A stretch of 64,000 nt of DNA from Hydrogenophilales bacterium (lineage in GTDB: Bacteria > Pseudomonadota > Gammaproteobacteria > Burkholderiales > Eutrophovitaceae), in NCBI GenBank assembly GCA_902627495.1, contig CACOJS010000005.1, positions 62,001 through 126,000 on the forward strand, written 5' to 3'. A program made the translations under genes and the position numbers. Positions 25,476 through 35,739 of the stretch are shown here, piece after piece. The notes beneath the pieces are model-generated. The model saw only the letters and a list, made by a program, of their open reading frames with translations, was not told the origin of the DNA and did no database searches. How positions within the stretch are numbered: position 1 is the stretch's first letter; every line of letters starts with the position of its first letter.

Positions 25476-26741
25476 TCATTCCTGTCGATTATTGAAAATC
25501 TCCCTATCTACCAAATTTTCCGATTTAGCAACTATGGTAGACACCATAGAATCACCCGTAACATTGATCGAAGTTCGTACCATATCCAATAGGCGATCTA
25601 CTCCGAGAATAAGAGCTATTCCTTCTACTGGAAGTCCAACTTGTTGTAAAACCATAGAAAGCATTATTAATCCAACACCGGGGACTCCAGCAGTGCCAAT
25701 GGATGCCAAGGTGGCAGTTAGTATGACAGTTAAATATCCCGTCAGGCCAATATCTATCCCATAGGCTTGGGCGATGAAAACTGTTGCAACTCCCTGCATA
25801 ATAGCGGTGCCGTCCATATTGATTGTGGCACCTAAAGGTATTACAAAAGAACTAATGCTTTTTGATACACCCTGCCTTTTTTCAGCTACTTCCATTGATA
25901 TAGGAATTGTTGCATTACTACTTGCGGTAGAAAAAGCAAAAATAACAGCAGGGCGGACGTTACGAAAGAAGTTGATTGGTGACAATCGTCCAATCACTGT
26001 AATTATAATCCCGTATACAATAATCCCATGAATCAGCAAAGCTAATAATACCGTAATAAAATAAGCTCCAAGATCCATTATCGCACTTATCCCCAGTTCT
26101 GAAAACAGTTTGGTTAGTAGAGCGAAAACACCAAAGGGGGCTAATTGCATTAATATAAAAACCATTTTCATTATTAGGGCGTTTAGGCTTTCTAGTAGCC
26201 TTTGTGCTTTCTCTCCTTTTTTTCCTATCTTGCTGAGTGCAATTCCCATTAAGATTGAGAAAACTATGATTTGCAGCATGTTGCCTTCACTCATGGCTAG
26301 AACGGGGTTGGTGGGCACCATTTCTGTTACAACATCTTTGATTGGTGGAGCCTCTTTCCCAGTGAACTCTGTATCTGTTGATTGGTCCATTCCAACCCCA
26401 GGATCAACTAAATTTGCCAAGAAAATGGCTATACTTATGGCAATGCAGGTGGTCAATAGATACAAAACTATCGCTTTGCCAGCCATGATTCCCATTCTTG
26501 AGTTTTTACCGAGGGCACTAGCTCCCAGCACCAGAGACACAAAAACTAAGGGAACTACCATCATCTTCAAACTTGCCACAAATATTTTACCAATAGCATC
26601 AAGGAGATTGCCCACCAGCCATTTGTTTAATAAGGTGTCGATAACAGAGTTCATTAACGAATATGCCTCTAATACGTTTAGAATAATTCCTAGAGATATT
26701 CCAGTTATCATTGCAAAGATTATTCTTGAGGTTAGAGTCAT
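25476..26741 (-). CDS. Dicarboxylate/amino acid:cation symporter (DAACS family, GltP/DctA-like)
   Basis: This 421-residue inner-membrane symporter is for glutamate, aspartate, C4-dicarboxylates or neutral amino acids. The hairpin-1 serine-rich motif reads STASSNATIPISMEV. TM7 carries NMDGTAIMQGVATVF, and hairpin 2 has GTAGVPGVGLIMLSMVL. TM8 has VDRLLDMVRTSINVTGDS, where the Asp and Arg normally set acidic-substrate specificity. ATG 26741 has GGAGG about 12 bases upstream. It is convergent with the MFS gene, with an 18-base gap. Confidence 0.93.
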   Translation of the reverse strand: MTLTSRIIFAMITGISLGIILNVLEAYSLMNSVIDTLLNKWLVGNLLDAIGKIFVASLKMMVVPLVFVSLVLGASALGKNSRMGIMAGKAIVLYLLTTCIAISIAIFLANLVDPGVGMDQSTDTEFTGKEAPPIKDVVTEMVPTNPVLAMSEGNMLQIIVFSILMGIALSKIGKKGEKAQRLLESLNALIMKMVFILMQLAPFGVFALLTKLFSELGISAIMDLGAYFITVLLALLIHGIIVYGIIITVIGRLSPINFFRNVRPAVIFAFSTASSNATIPISMEVAEKRQGVSKSISSFVIPLGATINMDGTAIMQGVATVFIAQAYGIDIGLTGYLTVILTATLASIGTAGVPGVGLIMLSMVLQQVGLPVEGIALILGVDRLLDMVRTSINVTGDSMVSTIVAKSENLVDREIFNNRQE

Positions 26742-26789
26742 TTTATATTTATCCTCCTGCCTGTCATTTTAGATTGATTCTATAAGCTA

Positions 26790-27662
26790 TTATTTAATAA
26801 ATTTTTCTATAGCTTGTGCAAATAAAAGGGGTTGGTCTAGGTGCATCATATGGCTAGAGTTGTTTATTTTCACTTCAGATAACAGCTTAAACGCTTTTCT
26901 GTAAGATTCAACCTTATCATAATGGTCACCCATAAAACTTTGTAACCAATCACTGTCACTATGTACCCACAAAACTGGTGCGGTAATTTTCCGCCAACAA
27001 GCCATTGCCTCCTCGGGGTGGTATATCGATGGGCTAGGATTTCTGTGTTTTGGGTCAGCCCTTAGCTCGACTAGGTTTTTTTTAGTTTTCTTGGCCCAAT
27101 GAACTGCGAGAAACTCGGCTTTCGACAATTCCATGTTTGGAGTATTGTTCAAAAGTCGATCGGCCACATCTTTGAATGTATTATATGGTTTTAGAGTCTT
27201 GGGGTAATTTATGCATTTTAGCCACTTACTATATTGTCTGGGAGCTTTTTCGGGGTCTCTTGGCCGAAGGCCAAAACCCTCCGCTAGTATCAGCTTCCGG
27301 AATCGGTTCGGTCGAGTACCGGCGAGAATTGCCGCGACGTTACCCCCCATGCTGTGTCCCACAACAATCACAGACTTTTTAGGAGATAGTTTGTCAATAA
27401 TAGTATTCAGATCGGCGATATAATCCTGAAACCAATAATCAGTCTTAGCCCATTCTGACAGACCAAAACCTCTCCAGTCTGGTGCCAGAACATGCCAATC
27501 GTCCGCCATGCAATCAACTGTGAATTGGAAGGAGGCTGACATGTCCATCCATCCATGTAGAAAAATGATTTTGGGCGAGTTAGGGTGACCCCATTCGCGG
27601 ATATGATACTTAAGACCTCTAATGTACAAAAATTTACTGCGAGATTTCTTCATAATTCTCAT
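26790..27662 (-). CDS. Alpha/beta hydrolase (serine type)
   Basis: The 290-residue hydrolase has an oxyanion motif FLHGWMDMSASF (34-45), nucleophile Ser104 in GHSMGG, and catalytic His in NNSSHMMHLDQP near the C-terminus. An Asp in HSDSDW is the likely acid. Relatives include esterases and MhpC-like C-C hydrolases; no specific substrate can be inferred. The ATG at 27662 overlaps the TGA of the upstream gene (ATGA), suggesting translational coupling. ATG 27653 is an alternative with a weak GAGA upstream. Confidence 0.82.
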   Translation of the reverse strand: MRIMKKSRSKFLYIRGLKYHIREWGHPNSPKIIFLHGWMDMSASFQFTVDCMADDWHVLAPDWRGFGLSEWAKTDYWFQDYIADLNTIIDKLSPKKSVIVVGHSMGGNVAAILAGTRPNRFRKLILAEGFGLRPRDPEKAPRQYSKWLKCINYPKTLKPYNTFKDVADRLLNNTPNMELSKAEFLAVHWAKKTKKNLVELRADPKHRNPSPSIYHPEEAMACWRKITAPVLWVHSDSDWLQSFMGDHYDKVESYRKAFKLLSEVKINNSSHMMHLDQPLLFAQAIEKFIK

Positions 27663-28294
27663 TTTTTGCGTTTGGCAGTTCCCTCCGGTAAGGAGGCAGC
27701 AGGCTGAACAATATTTTTTGTGAATGAGGAACGATCTTCTAGATAGCCTAATAACATATCTATTGAGTCCAATCCCCAAAAAAGTTGTTTATCAATGACT
27801 ATAGTTGGTATTCCAAAAACCCCTTCAGAAATTGCAAGGTTTGTCTGAGTTCTTAACTTGTTCTTTAAACCAATATCCTGTACCACGCCGTTAGCATCGT
27901 TGATACCGATTGATTTGCCGAGCGAAGAAAATTCTTTGGGATCTTCTATATTTAATCCTTTAGACCAGATAAATTCAAAAATGTGATGGACTTTCTCAAT
28001 ATTTTCACCAATAGATACCGCTAGCCTAAGAGGGGGTAGAGGGTTAAAGGGATGGAAGGGAGGTAATTTGAAAGGAATATTGTATTTTTTTGCTAACCAG
28101 AGTGCCTGCTCCATAACAAACTTCTTTTTTGATGGGATCTCAGCTGGTCCTAGATGCCCATAGTGATTTAGTAGACCGGCGAAAAGTATTGGTCTTGGAG
28201 ATAGAAATATTTTTCCCGTTATTTTTTCAATTATGGCAGACTGCAAGTATGCATAAGGCGAGATGAAATCAAAATACCAGTTAGCTGTTTTCAT
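27659..28294 (-). CDS. 2-hydroxychromene-2-carboxylate isomerase-like protein (DsbA/kappa-GST fold)
   Basis: The 211-residue thioredoxin-fold protein has the N-terminal WYFDFISPYAYLQS motif, whose Ser takes the place of the DsbA active-site Cys. It also has GIPTIVIDKQLFWGLDSID with the cis-Pro. These are typical of HCCA isomerases and kappa-class glutathione transferases, which isomerise aromatic-degradation intermediates with glutathione. The gene overlaps the alpha/beta hydrolase by four bases, a plausible small catabolic operon. It is divergent from dnaE with only 43 bases between. Confidence 0.87.
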   Translation of the reverse strand: MKTANWYFDFISPYAYLQSAIIEKITGKIFLSPRPILFAGLLNHYGHLGPAEIPSKKKFVMEQALWLAKKYNIPFKLPPFHPFNPLPPLRLAVSIGENIEKVHHIFEFIWSKGLNIEDPKEFSSLGKSIGINDANGVVQDIGLKNKLRTQTNLAISEGVFGIPTIVIDKQLFWGLDSIDMLLGYLEDRSSFTKNIVQPAASLPEGTAKRKK

Positions 28295-28337
28295 AATTTT
28301 AAGTTTAAGCGAAAGATAGTTATCCTAAATATACAGT

Positions 28338-31300
28338 ATGGCCGATCCAAGTTATATACATCTGAGATTACACACCGAGTTTTCAATATCTGACGGTATC
28401 CTTAGAATCAGAGACTTATGTGAGGCAGCCGAGGAAGATAATATGCCAGCCATTGCCATCACTGACTTGAGTAATCTTTTTGGGATGGTAAAGTTCTCGA
28501 AGGAAGCCCGTAGACGCGGGATTAAGCCTATCATAGGTTGCGATGTTTGGGTAACAAATCCGAAAGATAGACAGGTCCCCTTCAGGATCTTGTTACTGGT
28601 GCAAAATAAGGCTGGTTACCTGAAATTGTGCGATTGGTTAAGCCAAGCTTATTTGTCTAACCAGTACCAAGGAAGACCAGAAATAAAAAAAGATTGGTTT
28701 CGGGAAAGAGGCACTGATGGAGTAATAGCATTATCCGGTGCTCAGTTTGGTGAAGTAGGATTGTCAATTGTTAACAAAAATATGGTTACGGCTGAAGAGG
28801 CCGCAAAAGATTGGGCAGGTTTATTTGGTAATCGGTTTTACCTTGAAGTCCAGAGATTGGGAAGTGGACGTTCAGAGCAGATATTACAAAGAACAGTTAA
28901 ACTGGGTGCTAAGTTAAATATTCCGCTTCTTGCTACTCACCCAGTCCAATTTTTATGCGAGGATGATTTTAATGCCCATGAGGCAAGAGTATGTATCTCG
29001 GAAGGACAATTATTGGGCGATTCCAGGCGACCAAAACTTTTTAGTAGTAATCAGTATTTAATGTCTCAGTCTGAAATGGTGACTTTATATAAAGATCTCC
29101 CAGAGCTTTTAAAGAATACAGTGCAGGTTGCAAAAAGATGTAATTTCTATTTGGAACTGGGGGTTTCGAAACTCCCAATATTCCCGACACCAAATGATGA
29201 AGATCTTTCTCAATATCTTGGGAGGACGACTAAATCCGGGTTAAAAAACAGACTTGATAGGCTCTATCCTAATCACAAAGCACTACCTAAAAAAATTAAT
29301 ATCTATACTGAGAGATTAGATTATGAACTTAAAATTATTAGTCAGATGGACTACCCCGGCTATTTTTTAGTTGTTGCAGATTTCATTAACTGGGCAAAAG
29401 AGAATGGAATACCAGTAGGTCCTGGTCGAGGGTCTGGTGCGGGTTCACTAGTAGCGTTCTCATTGGGGATAACAGACTTAGACCCTATTAAGTACAATTT
29501 GCTATTTGAGAGGTTTTTAAATCCGGAAAGAGTATCCATGCCAGATTTTGATATTGATTTTTGCCAAAATGGGAGAGATCGAGTCATAGACTATGTGCGA
29601 GGAAAGTACGGTGAGGGGTCAGTTTCGCAAATTGCGACTTTTGGAACGATGGCTGCGAGGGCTGTTGTTCGTGATGTTGCAAGGGTGATGGATTGGAATT
29701 ATGGCCGTGCTGATGAATTAGCAAAGTTGATACCTTTCCAACCCGGAAAGTTAGTAACACTTAAGCAGGCTAGAGTGGATGAACCAAGATTGCTGGAGAG
29801 AGAGAAAAATGATGAGGAGACGAGGGAGCTGTTAAAGCTGGCCGAGCAGTTAGAGGGGTTGCCGCGGAACGTAGGTATGCACGCCGGTGGTGTCTTGATC
29901 GCCCCGACTAAGTTGACTAACTATTGCCCTTTGTATTCAGCACCGGGATCCGATTCTATAATTTCTCAATTAGACAAATATGATGTTGAGGCAATAGGTC
30001 TAGTAAAGTTTGATTTTTTGGGCTTGACAACATTGACAATTTTAGATTGGACTCTGAAGTTTATTCGAGAATTAGATTCAAGCAATAAAGTAAATTTGGA
30101 AAACATTCCGATGGATGACGATCAGGCATATCGTATATTTGCAACGGGAAGCACAGTTGCGGTGTTCCAGTTTGAATCAAGTGGTATGCGTGAGTTGTTG
30201 GTGCAGGCTAAGCCTGATAGGTTTGAGGATATTATCGCCTTGGTTGCACTCTATAGGCCTGGCCCTATGAGTCTCATCCCGGATTATATAGCTCGGAAGC
30301 ATGGGCAGAGGTTTAATTATCCGGATAGTCGAGTCGAGGCTGTCTTAGAAGAGACCTACGGAATAATGGTATATCAAGAACAGGTTATGCAGATGGCCCA
30401 GATAATCGGCGGATATTCTCTTGGTGGTGCTGATTTGCTACGACGAGCGATGGGTAATAAAAAGCCAATAGAGATGGCACAACAAAGAGACCATTTTCGC
30501 ACGGGGGCAGCAAAGAATGGTCTCTCGCAGAGGAAAGCAGATGATATTTTTGATTTGATGGAAAAATTTGCAGGCTACGGTTTTAATAAGTCTCATGCGG
30601 CTGCTTATGCTCTGGTGGCATACCAGACAGCATACTTCAAGGCACACTTTTTAGCTCCTTTTATGGCGGCTAATCTGTCATTGGTAATGGATGACACTGA
30701 TAGAGTTGAACAGCTTATTACCGACTTAAAACAAAACGGAATAAAGTTAGAGCCTCCCGATATTAATAATGGAGATTATTATTTTACTCCAATTGATGAA
30801 GTACGAATTCGCTTCGGGTTAGGGGCAGTAAAAGGAACGGGAGAGGCAGCTATAAGAAATATTGTGGAGTCTAGAGGAACGCAACCATTTAGAGATCTAT
30901 TTGACTTTTGCGAGCGGATCGATAGAAGTATTGTAAATAGAGGTAGTATCGAGTCTCTGGTCAGTGCTGGTGCGCTGGATAAGTTACACAGTAACAGGAA
31001 TCAAGTTTTTAGTAGCGTGGGATTAGCTTTAAAGGCAGCTGAGCAGGCGGATAGATCTCAAGGACAGGCAAATTTATTTTCATCGTTGAGTGGTGAATTT
31101 TCAGGCAAACGGCTAGTTGAAGTAAGCCCTTGGTTACCTGAGAGACAGTTTCGTCATGAAAAAGAGGCTTTAGGCTTCTACTTTTCAGGACATTTATTTG
31201 ATGTATACAAGACAGAAGTTAGAAAGTTTGTGAGAAAGACGCTTGGTGAGGTTAATCGATATGGTGAAGTTGAGCTGGTTGCTGGGGTAATCCGCTCCGT

Positions 31301-31769
31301 AAAACGAAGGAACACCCAAAGAGGTCGGATGGCTCTGGTAGTTTTGGATGACGGAGTAGCAAGGTTAGAGCTTCCAGTTTTTAGTGAGCTATTTGAGAAA
31401 CACTACACTGTTCTCAAAGAAGACTCTTTGGTTTTTTTTAGGGTAAGAAGGGATCGGCGATCGAGCGATAGGTTTAGTCAAGGAGTTCGTTTGATAGTGG
31501 ATGATATATATAGTTTCTCCCAGGCAAGAACGCAGTTTGCGGTTAGGTTAAATTTACACCTTGAGGGAAATATTAGTAGTAAAAAGTTAAAAAAATTGAT
31601 AGAGCCTTACATCCATGGGTCTGTTCCGATAAGAGTAATTTATGATAATGGGTCTGCTAAGGCAGAGTTTCAACTAGGGGATGGTTGGAGACTACATTTG
31701 GAAGATGATCTACTTAGTTCTTTAAAAGAAAGTTTCCCGACTAACAGTATACAAATTGATTACAAGTAA
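28338..31769 (+). CDS. dnaE: DNA polymerase III subunit alpha
   Basis: This is the replicative polymerase catalytic subunit. The 1143-residue protein begins with a PHP domain (HLRLHTEFSISDG; AITDLSNLFG). The C-family polymerase core follows, with GPGRGSGAGSLVAF, the two catalytic Asp in MPDFDIDF near 410 and the third in KFDFLGLTTL near 560. Then come NVGMHAGGVLIAP, fingers, tandem HhH motifs and a C-terminal OB domain. Length matches E. coli DnaE (1160) and not PolC or DnaE2. ATG 28338 lacks a clear Shine-Dalgarno. Confidence 0.98.
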   Translation: MADPSYIHLRLHTEFSISDGILRIRDLCEAAEEDNMPAIAITDLSNLFGMVKFSKEARRRGIKPIIGCDVWVTNPKDRQVPFRILLLVQNKAGYLKLCDWLSQAYLSNQYQGRPEIKKDWFRERGTDGVIALSGAQFGEVGLSIVNKNMVTAEEAAKDWAGLFGNRFYLEVQRLGSGRSEQILQRTVKLGAKLNIPLLATHPVQFLCEDDFNAHEARVCISEGQLLGDSRRPKLFSSNQYLMSQSEMVTLYKDLPELLKNTVQVAKRCNFYLELGVSKLPIFPTPNDEDLSQYLGRTTKSGLKNRLDRLYPNHKALPKKINIYTERLDYELKIISQMDYPGYFLVVADFINWAKENGIPVGPGRGSGAGSLVAFSLGITDLDPIKYNLLFERFLNPERVSMPDFDIDFCQNGRDRVIDYVRGKYGEGSVSQIATFGTMAARAVVRDVARVMDWNYGRADELAKLIPFQPGKLVTLKQARVDEPRLLEREKNDEETRELLKLAEQLEGLPRNVGMHAGGVLIAPTKLTNYCPLYSAPGSDSIISQLDKYDVEAIGLVKFDFLGLTTLTILDWTLKFIRELDSSNKVNLENIPMDDDQAYRIFATGSTVAVFQFESSGMRELLVQAKPDRFEDIIALVALYRPGPMSLIPDYIARKHGQRFNYPDSRVEAVLEETYGIMVYQEQVMQMAQIIGGYSLGGADLLRRAMGNKKPIEMAQQRDHFRTGAAKNGLSQRKADDIFDLMEKFAGYGFNKSHAAAYALVAYQTAYFKAHFLAPFMAANLSLVMDDTDRVEQLITDLKQNGIKLEPPDINNGDYYFTPIDEVRIRFGLGAVKGTGEAAIRNIVESRGTQPFRDLFDFCERIDRSIVNRGSIESLVSAGALDKLHSNRNQVFSSVGLALKAAEQADRSQGQANLFSSLSGEFSGKRLVEVSPWLPERQFRHEKEALGFYFSGHLFDVYKTEVRKFVRKTLGEVNRYGEVELVAGVIRSVKRRNTQRGRMALVVLDDGVARLELPVFSELFEKHYTVLKEDSLVFFRVRRDRRSSDRFSQGVRLIVDDIYSFSQARTQFAVRLNLHLEGNISSKKLKKLIEPYIHGSVPIRVIYDNGSAKAEFQLGDGWRLHLEDDLLSSLKESFPTNSIQIDYK

Positions 31770-31797
31770 CCATAGACAATAAGTTTTCTCTTTTTTC

Positions 31798-33855
31798 TCA
31801 CTTTACTTCCATGCCTTCTTTAGCCCCTTTTTCAGGTGAGATTAGGAAGATGTCGCCTTTTTCATTGCTGGCAGCAAGAACCATTCCTTCCGACAACCCG
31901 AAACGCATTTTTCGAGGTTTTAGGTTTGCCACTACAATCGTAAATTTGCCCTCCAGCTCGTCAGTAGAATAGGCAGATTTTATTCCGGCAAACACCTGCT
32001 TTAGTTTGTTTTGTCCAACATCGAGTTGTAATTTAATAAGTTTATCGGCTCCTTCTACATGTTCCGCTTTAACTATCCGAGCAACTTTTAACTTAATTTT
32101 GGTAAATTCGTCAATAGTTATAAACTTTTCCGTCATCACGTTTATTTTATTAGAGTCTGCGGGTGACTCACCCCCGTGAGATTTAGGGGAGGTTCCCTTT
32201 TCATTGGCATGTTGATTGGTTAGTTTTTGCATATTCTTTTTTGTCATGCGATGCATTAAATGTTGATATGGAGAGATTTGGTGATTACTTGTAAAAAAAC
32301 AATCAACATCCTTCCATAATTGGGGTTTAATTTTGAGGAATTTTTCGATCTCTTGGCATGTTTGAGGTAACACAGGCTTGAGATACAATGAAAGTATACG
32401 AAAACTTTCTAGTGCGGTGGAACATACTACCAGTAGACTGTCCTTATCTTCTTTAATCAACTTCCACGGCTTCTTTTTATCAATGTACTGATTTACATGA
32501 TCAGCTAGACTCATAATTATTCGTATTGCCTTACTATATTCTCGGGTTTCATATGAGGCGGCTATTGCCCCCTTGTTGTTTAGGATTTCTTTTAATATCC
32601 CGTGATCTTTTGTTGGGCCGATACTATTGGAGAATTCCTTGTTGATAAATTTAGCACATCTGCTAGCGATATTTATAAACTTTCCAACAAGATCTCCATT
32701 CACTTTTGATAAGAAGTCATCTAAATTTAGATCAATATCTTGCATTGATGAGTTGAGTTTAGAAAAATAGTAGTATCTGAGCCATTCAGGATTTAAGTCG
32801 CTTTCCAAATAATTTCTTGCTGTGATGAATGTTCCTCTAGATTTCGACATTTTCTTACCATTTACAGTCAAAAATCCATGAGCAAATATTTGAGTTGGCG
32901 TTCTGTATCCTGAAAATTGCAGTAGTGCTGGAAAAAATAGTGCATGAAAATACAAAATATCTTTTCCAATGAAATGTATTAACTCTGTTTGTGAAGATTT
33001 AGATTTAGCTGCATCAACAAATGATTTAAAGTCAATCCCTCTCTGATCACAGAGAGTTTTGAATGTCCCAAAATAGCCAATTGGAGCATCTAACCAAACA
33101 TAAAAATATTTTCCAGGGGCATCAGGAATTTCAAATCCAAAGTATGGTGCGTCCCTCGAGATATCCCAATCTGAAAATCCATCTTTAAACCATTCTGCCA
33201 CTTTATTTCGGGCCTCAGGCTGTAGTCGATCAGGTTTAGAAACCCATTCTTTTAGAAAATTGGTACAGCGGTCGTCAGATAAATTGAAAAAGTAATGATT
33301 AGATGTTTTTCGGATAGGTGTTTCCCCGGATATTACGGAATAAGGGTTAACCAGATCAGTGGGTACATGAGTATTTCCGCAAATCTCACAAGAGTCTCCA
33401 TATTGATCATCTGATTTACATTTAGGGCAGGTACCTTTTACGTAACGGTCAGGAAGAAACAGGCGTTTTTTAGGGTCAAAGAATTGCTCAACTGGGGTTT
33501 GAGATATGAGTTTGGCGTCATTTTTTAATTTACCATATATATCATTGGCAATTTCTCTCGTAGCTAAATTGTTAGTAGATCCATAAAAGTCAAATTCTAT
33601 GAGAAAGTTATCAAAATCTTCTTTGTGCTCAACCTCCATTCTAGCTATAAGATCTTCAGGTGTGATACCCTCATCATCTGCTTTTAGCATAATAGGAGTA
33701 CCATGAGTGTCGTCTGCACATACGTAGTATACTTGGTTTTCCTGCAGTTTTTGAAAACGAACCCAAATGTCGGTTTGTATGTATTCAACCAAATGTCCAA
33801 GATGAATACTGCCGTTGGCATAGGGCAGTGCGGAGGTAACTAATATTCTGCGCAT
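31798..33855 (-). CDS. metG: Methionyl-tRNA synthetase
   Basis: This class I synthetase charges tRNA-Met. The 685-residue form has PYANGSIHLGHLVEY (HIGH motif) at about 11-25, a Cys4 zinc knuckle CPKC...CEIC near 145-162, and KMSKSRG near 335. A helical anticodon-binding domain follows, then a flexible Gly/Ser/Asn linker and a C-terminal EMAP/Trbp111-type tRNA-binding and dimerisation domain (LKVARIVKAEHVEGADKL). It is convergent with dnaE with 28 bases between, and divergent from mrp. Confidence 0.98.
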   Translation of the reverse strand: MRRILVTSALPYANGSIHLGHLVEYIQTDIWVRFQKLQENQVYYVCADDTHGTPIMLKADDEGITPEDLIARMEVEHKEDFDNFLIEFDFYGSTNNLATREIANDIYGKLKNDAKLISQTPVEQFFDPKKRLFLPDRYVKGTCPKCKSDDQYGDSCEICGNTHVPTDLVNPYSVISGETPIRKTSNHYFFNLSDDRCTNFLKEWVSKPDRLQPEARNKVAEWFKDGFSDWDISRDAPYFGFEIPDAPGKYFYVWLDAPIGYFGTFKTLCDQRGIDFKSFVDAAKSKSSQTELIHFIGKDILYFHALFFPALLQFSGYRTPTQIFAHGFLTVNGKKMSKSRGTFITARNYLESDLNPEWLRYYYFSKLNSSMQDIDLNLDDFLSKVNGDLVGKFINIASRCAKFINKEFSNSIGPTKDHGILKEILNNKGAIAASYETREYSKAIRIIMSLADHVNQYIDKKKPWKLIKEDKDSLLVVCSTALESFRILSLYLKPVLPQTCQEIEKFLKIKPQLWKDVDCFFTSNHQISPYQHLMHRMTKKNMQKLTNQHANEKGTSPKSHGGESPADSNKINVMTEKFITIDEFTKIKLKVARIVKAEHVEGADKLIKLQLDVGQNKLKQVFAGIKSAYSTDELEGKFTIVVANLKPRKMRFGLSEGMVLAASNEKGDIFLISPEKGAKEGMEVK

Positions 33856-33912
33856 GATGGTATTAATGAATGTTTTAGGTTAGCGCAACTATAACCTAAG
33901 TTGACTCGAAAA

Positions 33913-35001
33913 ATGAAACTTACAAAAGAAAATTTAAAATTAGCATTATCACGCATTCAACACCCCGTTGATGGGTCTGATTTTATGCAAACCGCAGAAA
34001 TTGGTACAATCGAGCAAAATGAAAATATAGTCTCGGTTGAACTAAAACTGGGGTACCCCATGAACTCTATAGCAGAGGAGTTAAGGGATCTGATTATAAC
34101 GGAGATAAGAAAAACCGAAAGATCAAAACAAATTAATATCCAGTTTTGCTCCGATATAGTAGCACACGCTACTCAGGCCAACATGGAGTTGCTACCGGAC
34201 ATAAAGAATATTATCGCTGTTGCATCAGGTAAGGGTGGGGTAGGCAAGTCAACAACAGCCGTAAATTTGGCATTAGCTTTAGCAAAAGAAGGAGCGGAGG
34301 TAGGACTGCTCGATGCTGATATATATGGCCCCTCTCAACAAAGGATGTTAGGTTTGACGGGAAGGCCACAGTCGCCTGACGGAAAAAAAATAGAACCAAT
34401 GGTTAAGTTTGGCCTCCAGGCAATGTCTATCAGTATGTTGGTTGAAGAGGATAAACCCTTGGTTCTGCGGGGTCCAATGATATCAAAATACCTAGAGCAA
34501 CTGTTGCGGGACACTCAGTGGCGAAATTTAGACTATTTGGTGGTTGACCTTCCTCCCGGTACCGGTGACATTCAGCTGACTTTGTCCCAGAAAGTACCCT
34601 TAACAGGTGCAATTATTGTGACAACTCCCCAGGACATAGCATTGATAGACGCGAAAAAGGCTTTAAAAATGTTTGGAATGGTTGGTGTTCCCATACTGGG
34701 GGTTATGGAGAACATGAGCACTCATATTTGCCAGAAGTGCGGGCATGAGGAGGCTATATTTGGATCAGATGGGGCAGAAAAAATGTCCCGGAACTATGAT
34801 GTATCTTTGTTGGGAAAATTGCCGCTCGAGTTAGGAATCAGGTTACAGACGGATTCTGGGGAGCCAACAGTTGTTTCTGACCCTGGTGGTTCCATTGCAA
34901 TAAAATATCATCAGATTGCACTAAAGATAGGATTGAAAATTTCAAGTCTGTCGAAGATTAGAAAAAATGTTTTTCCAAAGATTGTTATTAAAAATTCGTG
35001 A
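33913..35001 (+). CDS. apbC: Iron-sulfur cluster carrier ATPase Mrp/ApbC
   Basis: This P-loop ATPase carries and transfers Fe-S clusters. The 362-residue protein has an N-terminal DUF59/MIP18 domain (about 1-90) and a deviant Walker A ASGKGGVGKSTTAVN near residue 104. Switch I is DADIYGPSQQRML, Walker B-like VVDLPPGTGD, and the cluster-binding CxxC is in HICQKCGHEE. ATG 33913 is preferred over TTG 33901. It is divergent from metG with a 57-base gap, an arrangement also seen in E. coli. Confidence 0.94.
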   Translation: MKLTKENLKLALSRIQHPVDGSDFMQTAEIGTIEQNENIVSVELKLGYPMNSIAEELRDLIITEIRKTERSKQINIQFCSDIVAHATQANMELLPDIKNIIAVASGKGGVGKSTTAVNLALALAKEGAEVGLLDADIYGPSQQRMLGLTGRPQSPDGKKIEPMVKFGLQAMSISMLVEEDKPLVLRGPMISKYLEQLLRDTQWRNLDYLVVDLPPGTGDIQLTLSQKVPLTGAIIVTTPQDIALIDAKKALKMFGMVGVPILGVMENMSTHICQKCGHEEAIFGSDGAEKMSRNYDVSLLGKLPLELGIRLQTDSGEPTVVSDPGGSIAIKYHQIALKIGLKISSLSKIRKNVFPKIVIKNS

Positions 35002-35041
35002 TTGAGGTATTTTGCTGAGGTTGACATATGGATAAGGCTTT

Positions 35042-35614
35042 ATGAGCATTAAATCGGACAAGTGGATCCGTCGGATGGCCGAAAAGCATAAAATGATTGA
35101 GCCTTTTGTGCCAGGGCAAGTGAGTAGCGTTGGTGACGGAAGGGTGATTTCGTATGGAACCTCAAGTTATGGTTATGATATACGTTGTTCTGAAGATTTT
35201 AAGGTTTTTACCAACCTTAACTCGACTATTGTAGACCCAAAGGATTTTGATCCAGCTTCTTTCGTCGACTTTAAAGGAGATGTGTGTATTATTCCTCCTA
35301 ATTCATTCGCATTAGCAAGGACTGTGGAATATTTTAGAATTCCTAGAAATGTTTTAACTGTCTGTTTAGGAAAATCAACTTACGCTAGGTGCGGTATCAT
35401 TGTGAATGTCACGCCGTTTGAGCCAGAGTGGGAAGGGTTTGTAACTCTTGAATTCTCCAACACTACACCTTTGCCAGCCAAGATATATGCCAATGAGGGT
35501 GTTGCTCAAGTTATTTTTTTTGAGGCAGCCGATAGTGATGTCTGTGAGATTTCATATAAAGATAGAGGTGGAAAGTATCAAAGGCAGAAAGGGGTTACTC
35601 TTCCAAAAATATGA
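35042..35614 (+). CDS. dcd: dCTP deaminase
   Basis: Dcd deaminates dCTP to dUTP, feeding dUMP to thymidylate synthase. The 190-residue protein starts [16 protein letters not shown] and contains [32 protein letters not shown] (catalytic Glu) and [11 protein letters not shown]. These match the monofunctional proteobacterial enzyme. AAGG lies upstream of ATG 35042. thyA is 2 kb downstream on the other strand, consistent with dTMP supply. Confidence 0.96.
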   Translation: MSIKSDKWIRRMAEKHKMIEPFVPGQVSSVGDGRVISYGTSSYGYDIRCSEDFKVFTNLNSTIVDPKDFDPASFVDFKGDVCIIPPNSFALARTVEYFRIPRNVLTVCLGKSTYARCGIIVNVTPFEPEWEGFVTLEFSNTTPLPAKIYANEGVAQVIFFEAADSDVCEISYKDRGGKYQRQKGVTLPKI

Positions 35615-35739
35615 AACACCTGTATTAAAAATATTTTTATTATTGATTTTGTATTACAATTTTGTCGAACTGTGCTTTTTACTCAAAAAAACACCGTAGA
35701 TAAAAGTGTAGAATTAATCGATTAAATGTAAGAGCTTTT

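Noticed and set aside
26110-26772. A 220-codon plus-strand open frame opposite the dicarboxylate symporter
   Set aside because: It is the antisense of a strongly conserved membrane protein; its translation is low-complexity and matches no family.
12102-28294. The accessory block as a mobile genomic island
   Set aside because: No integrase, transposase, tRNA target, direct repeats or visible composition change at its borders.
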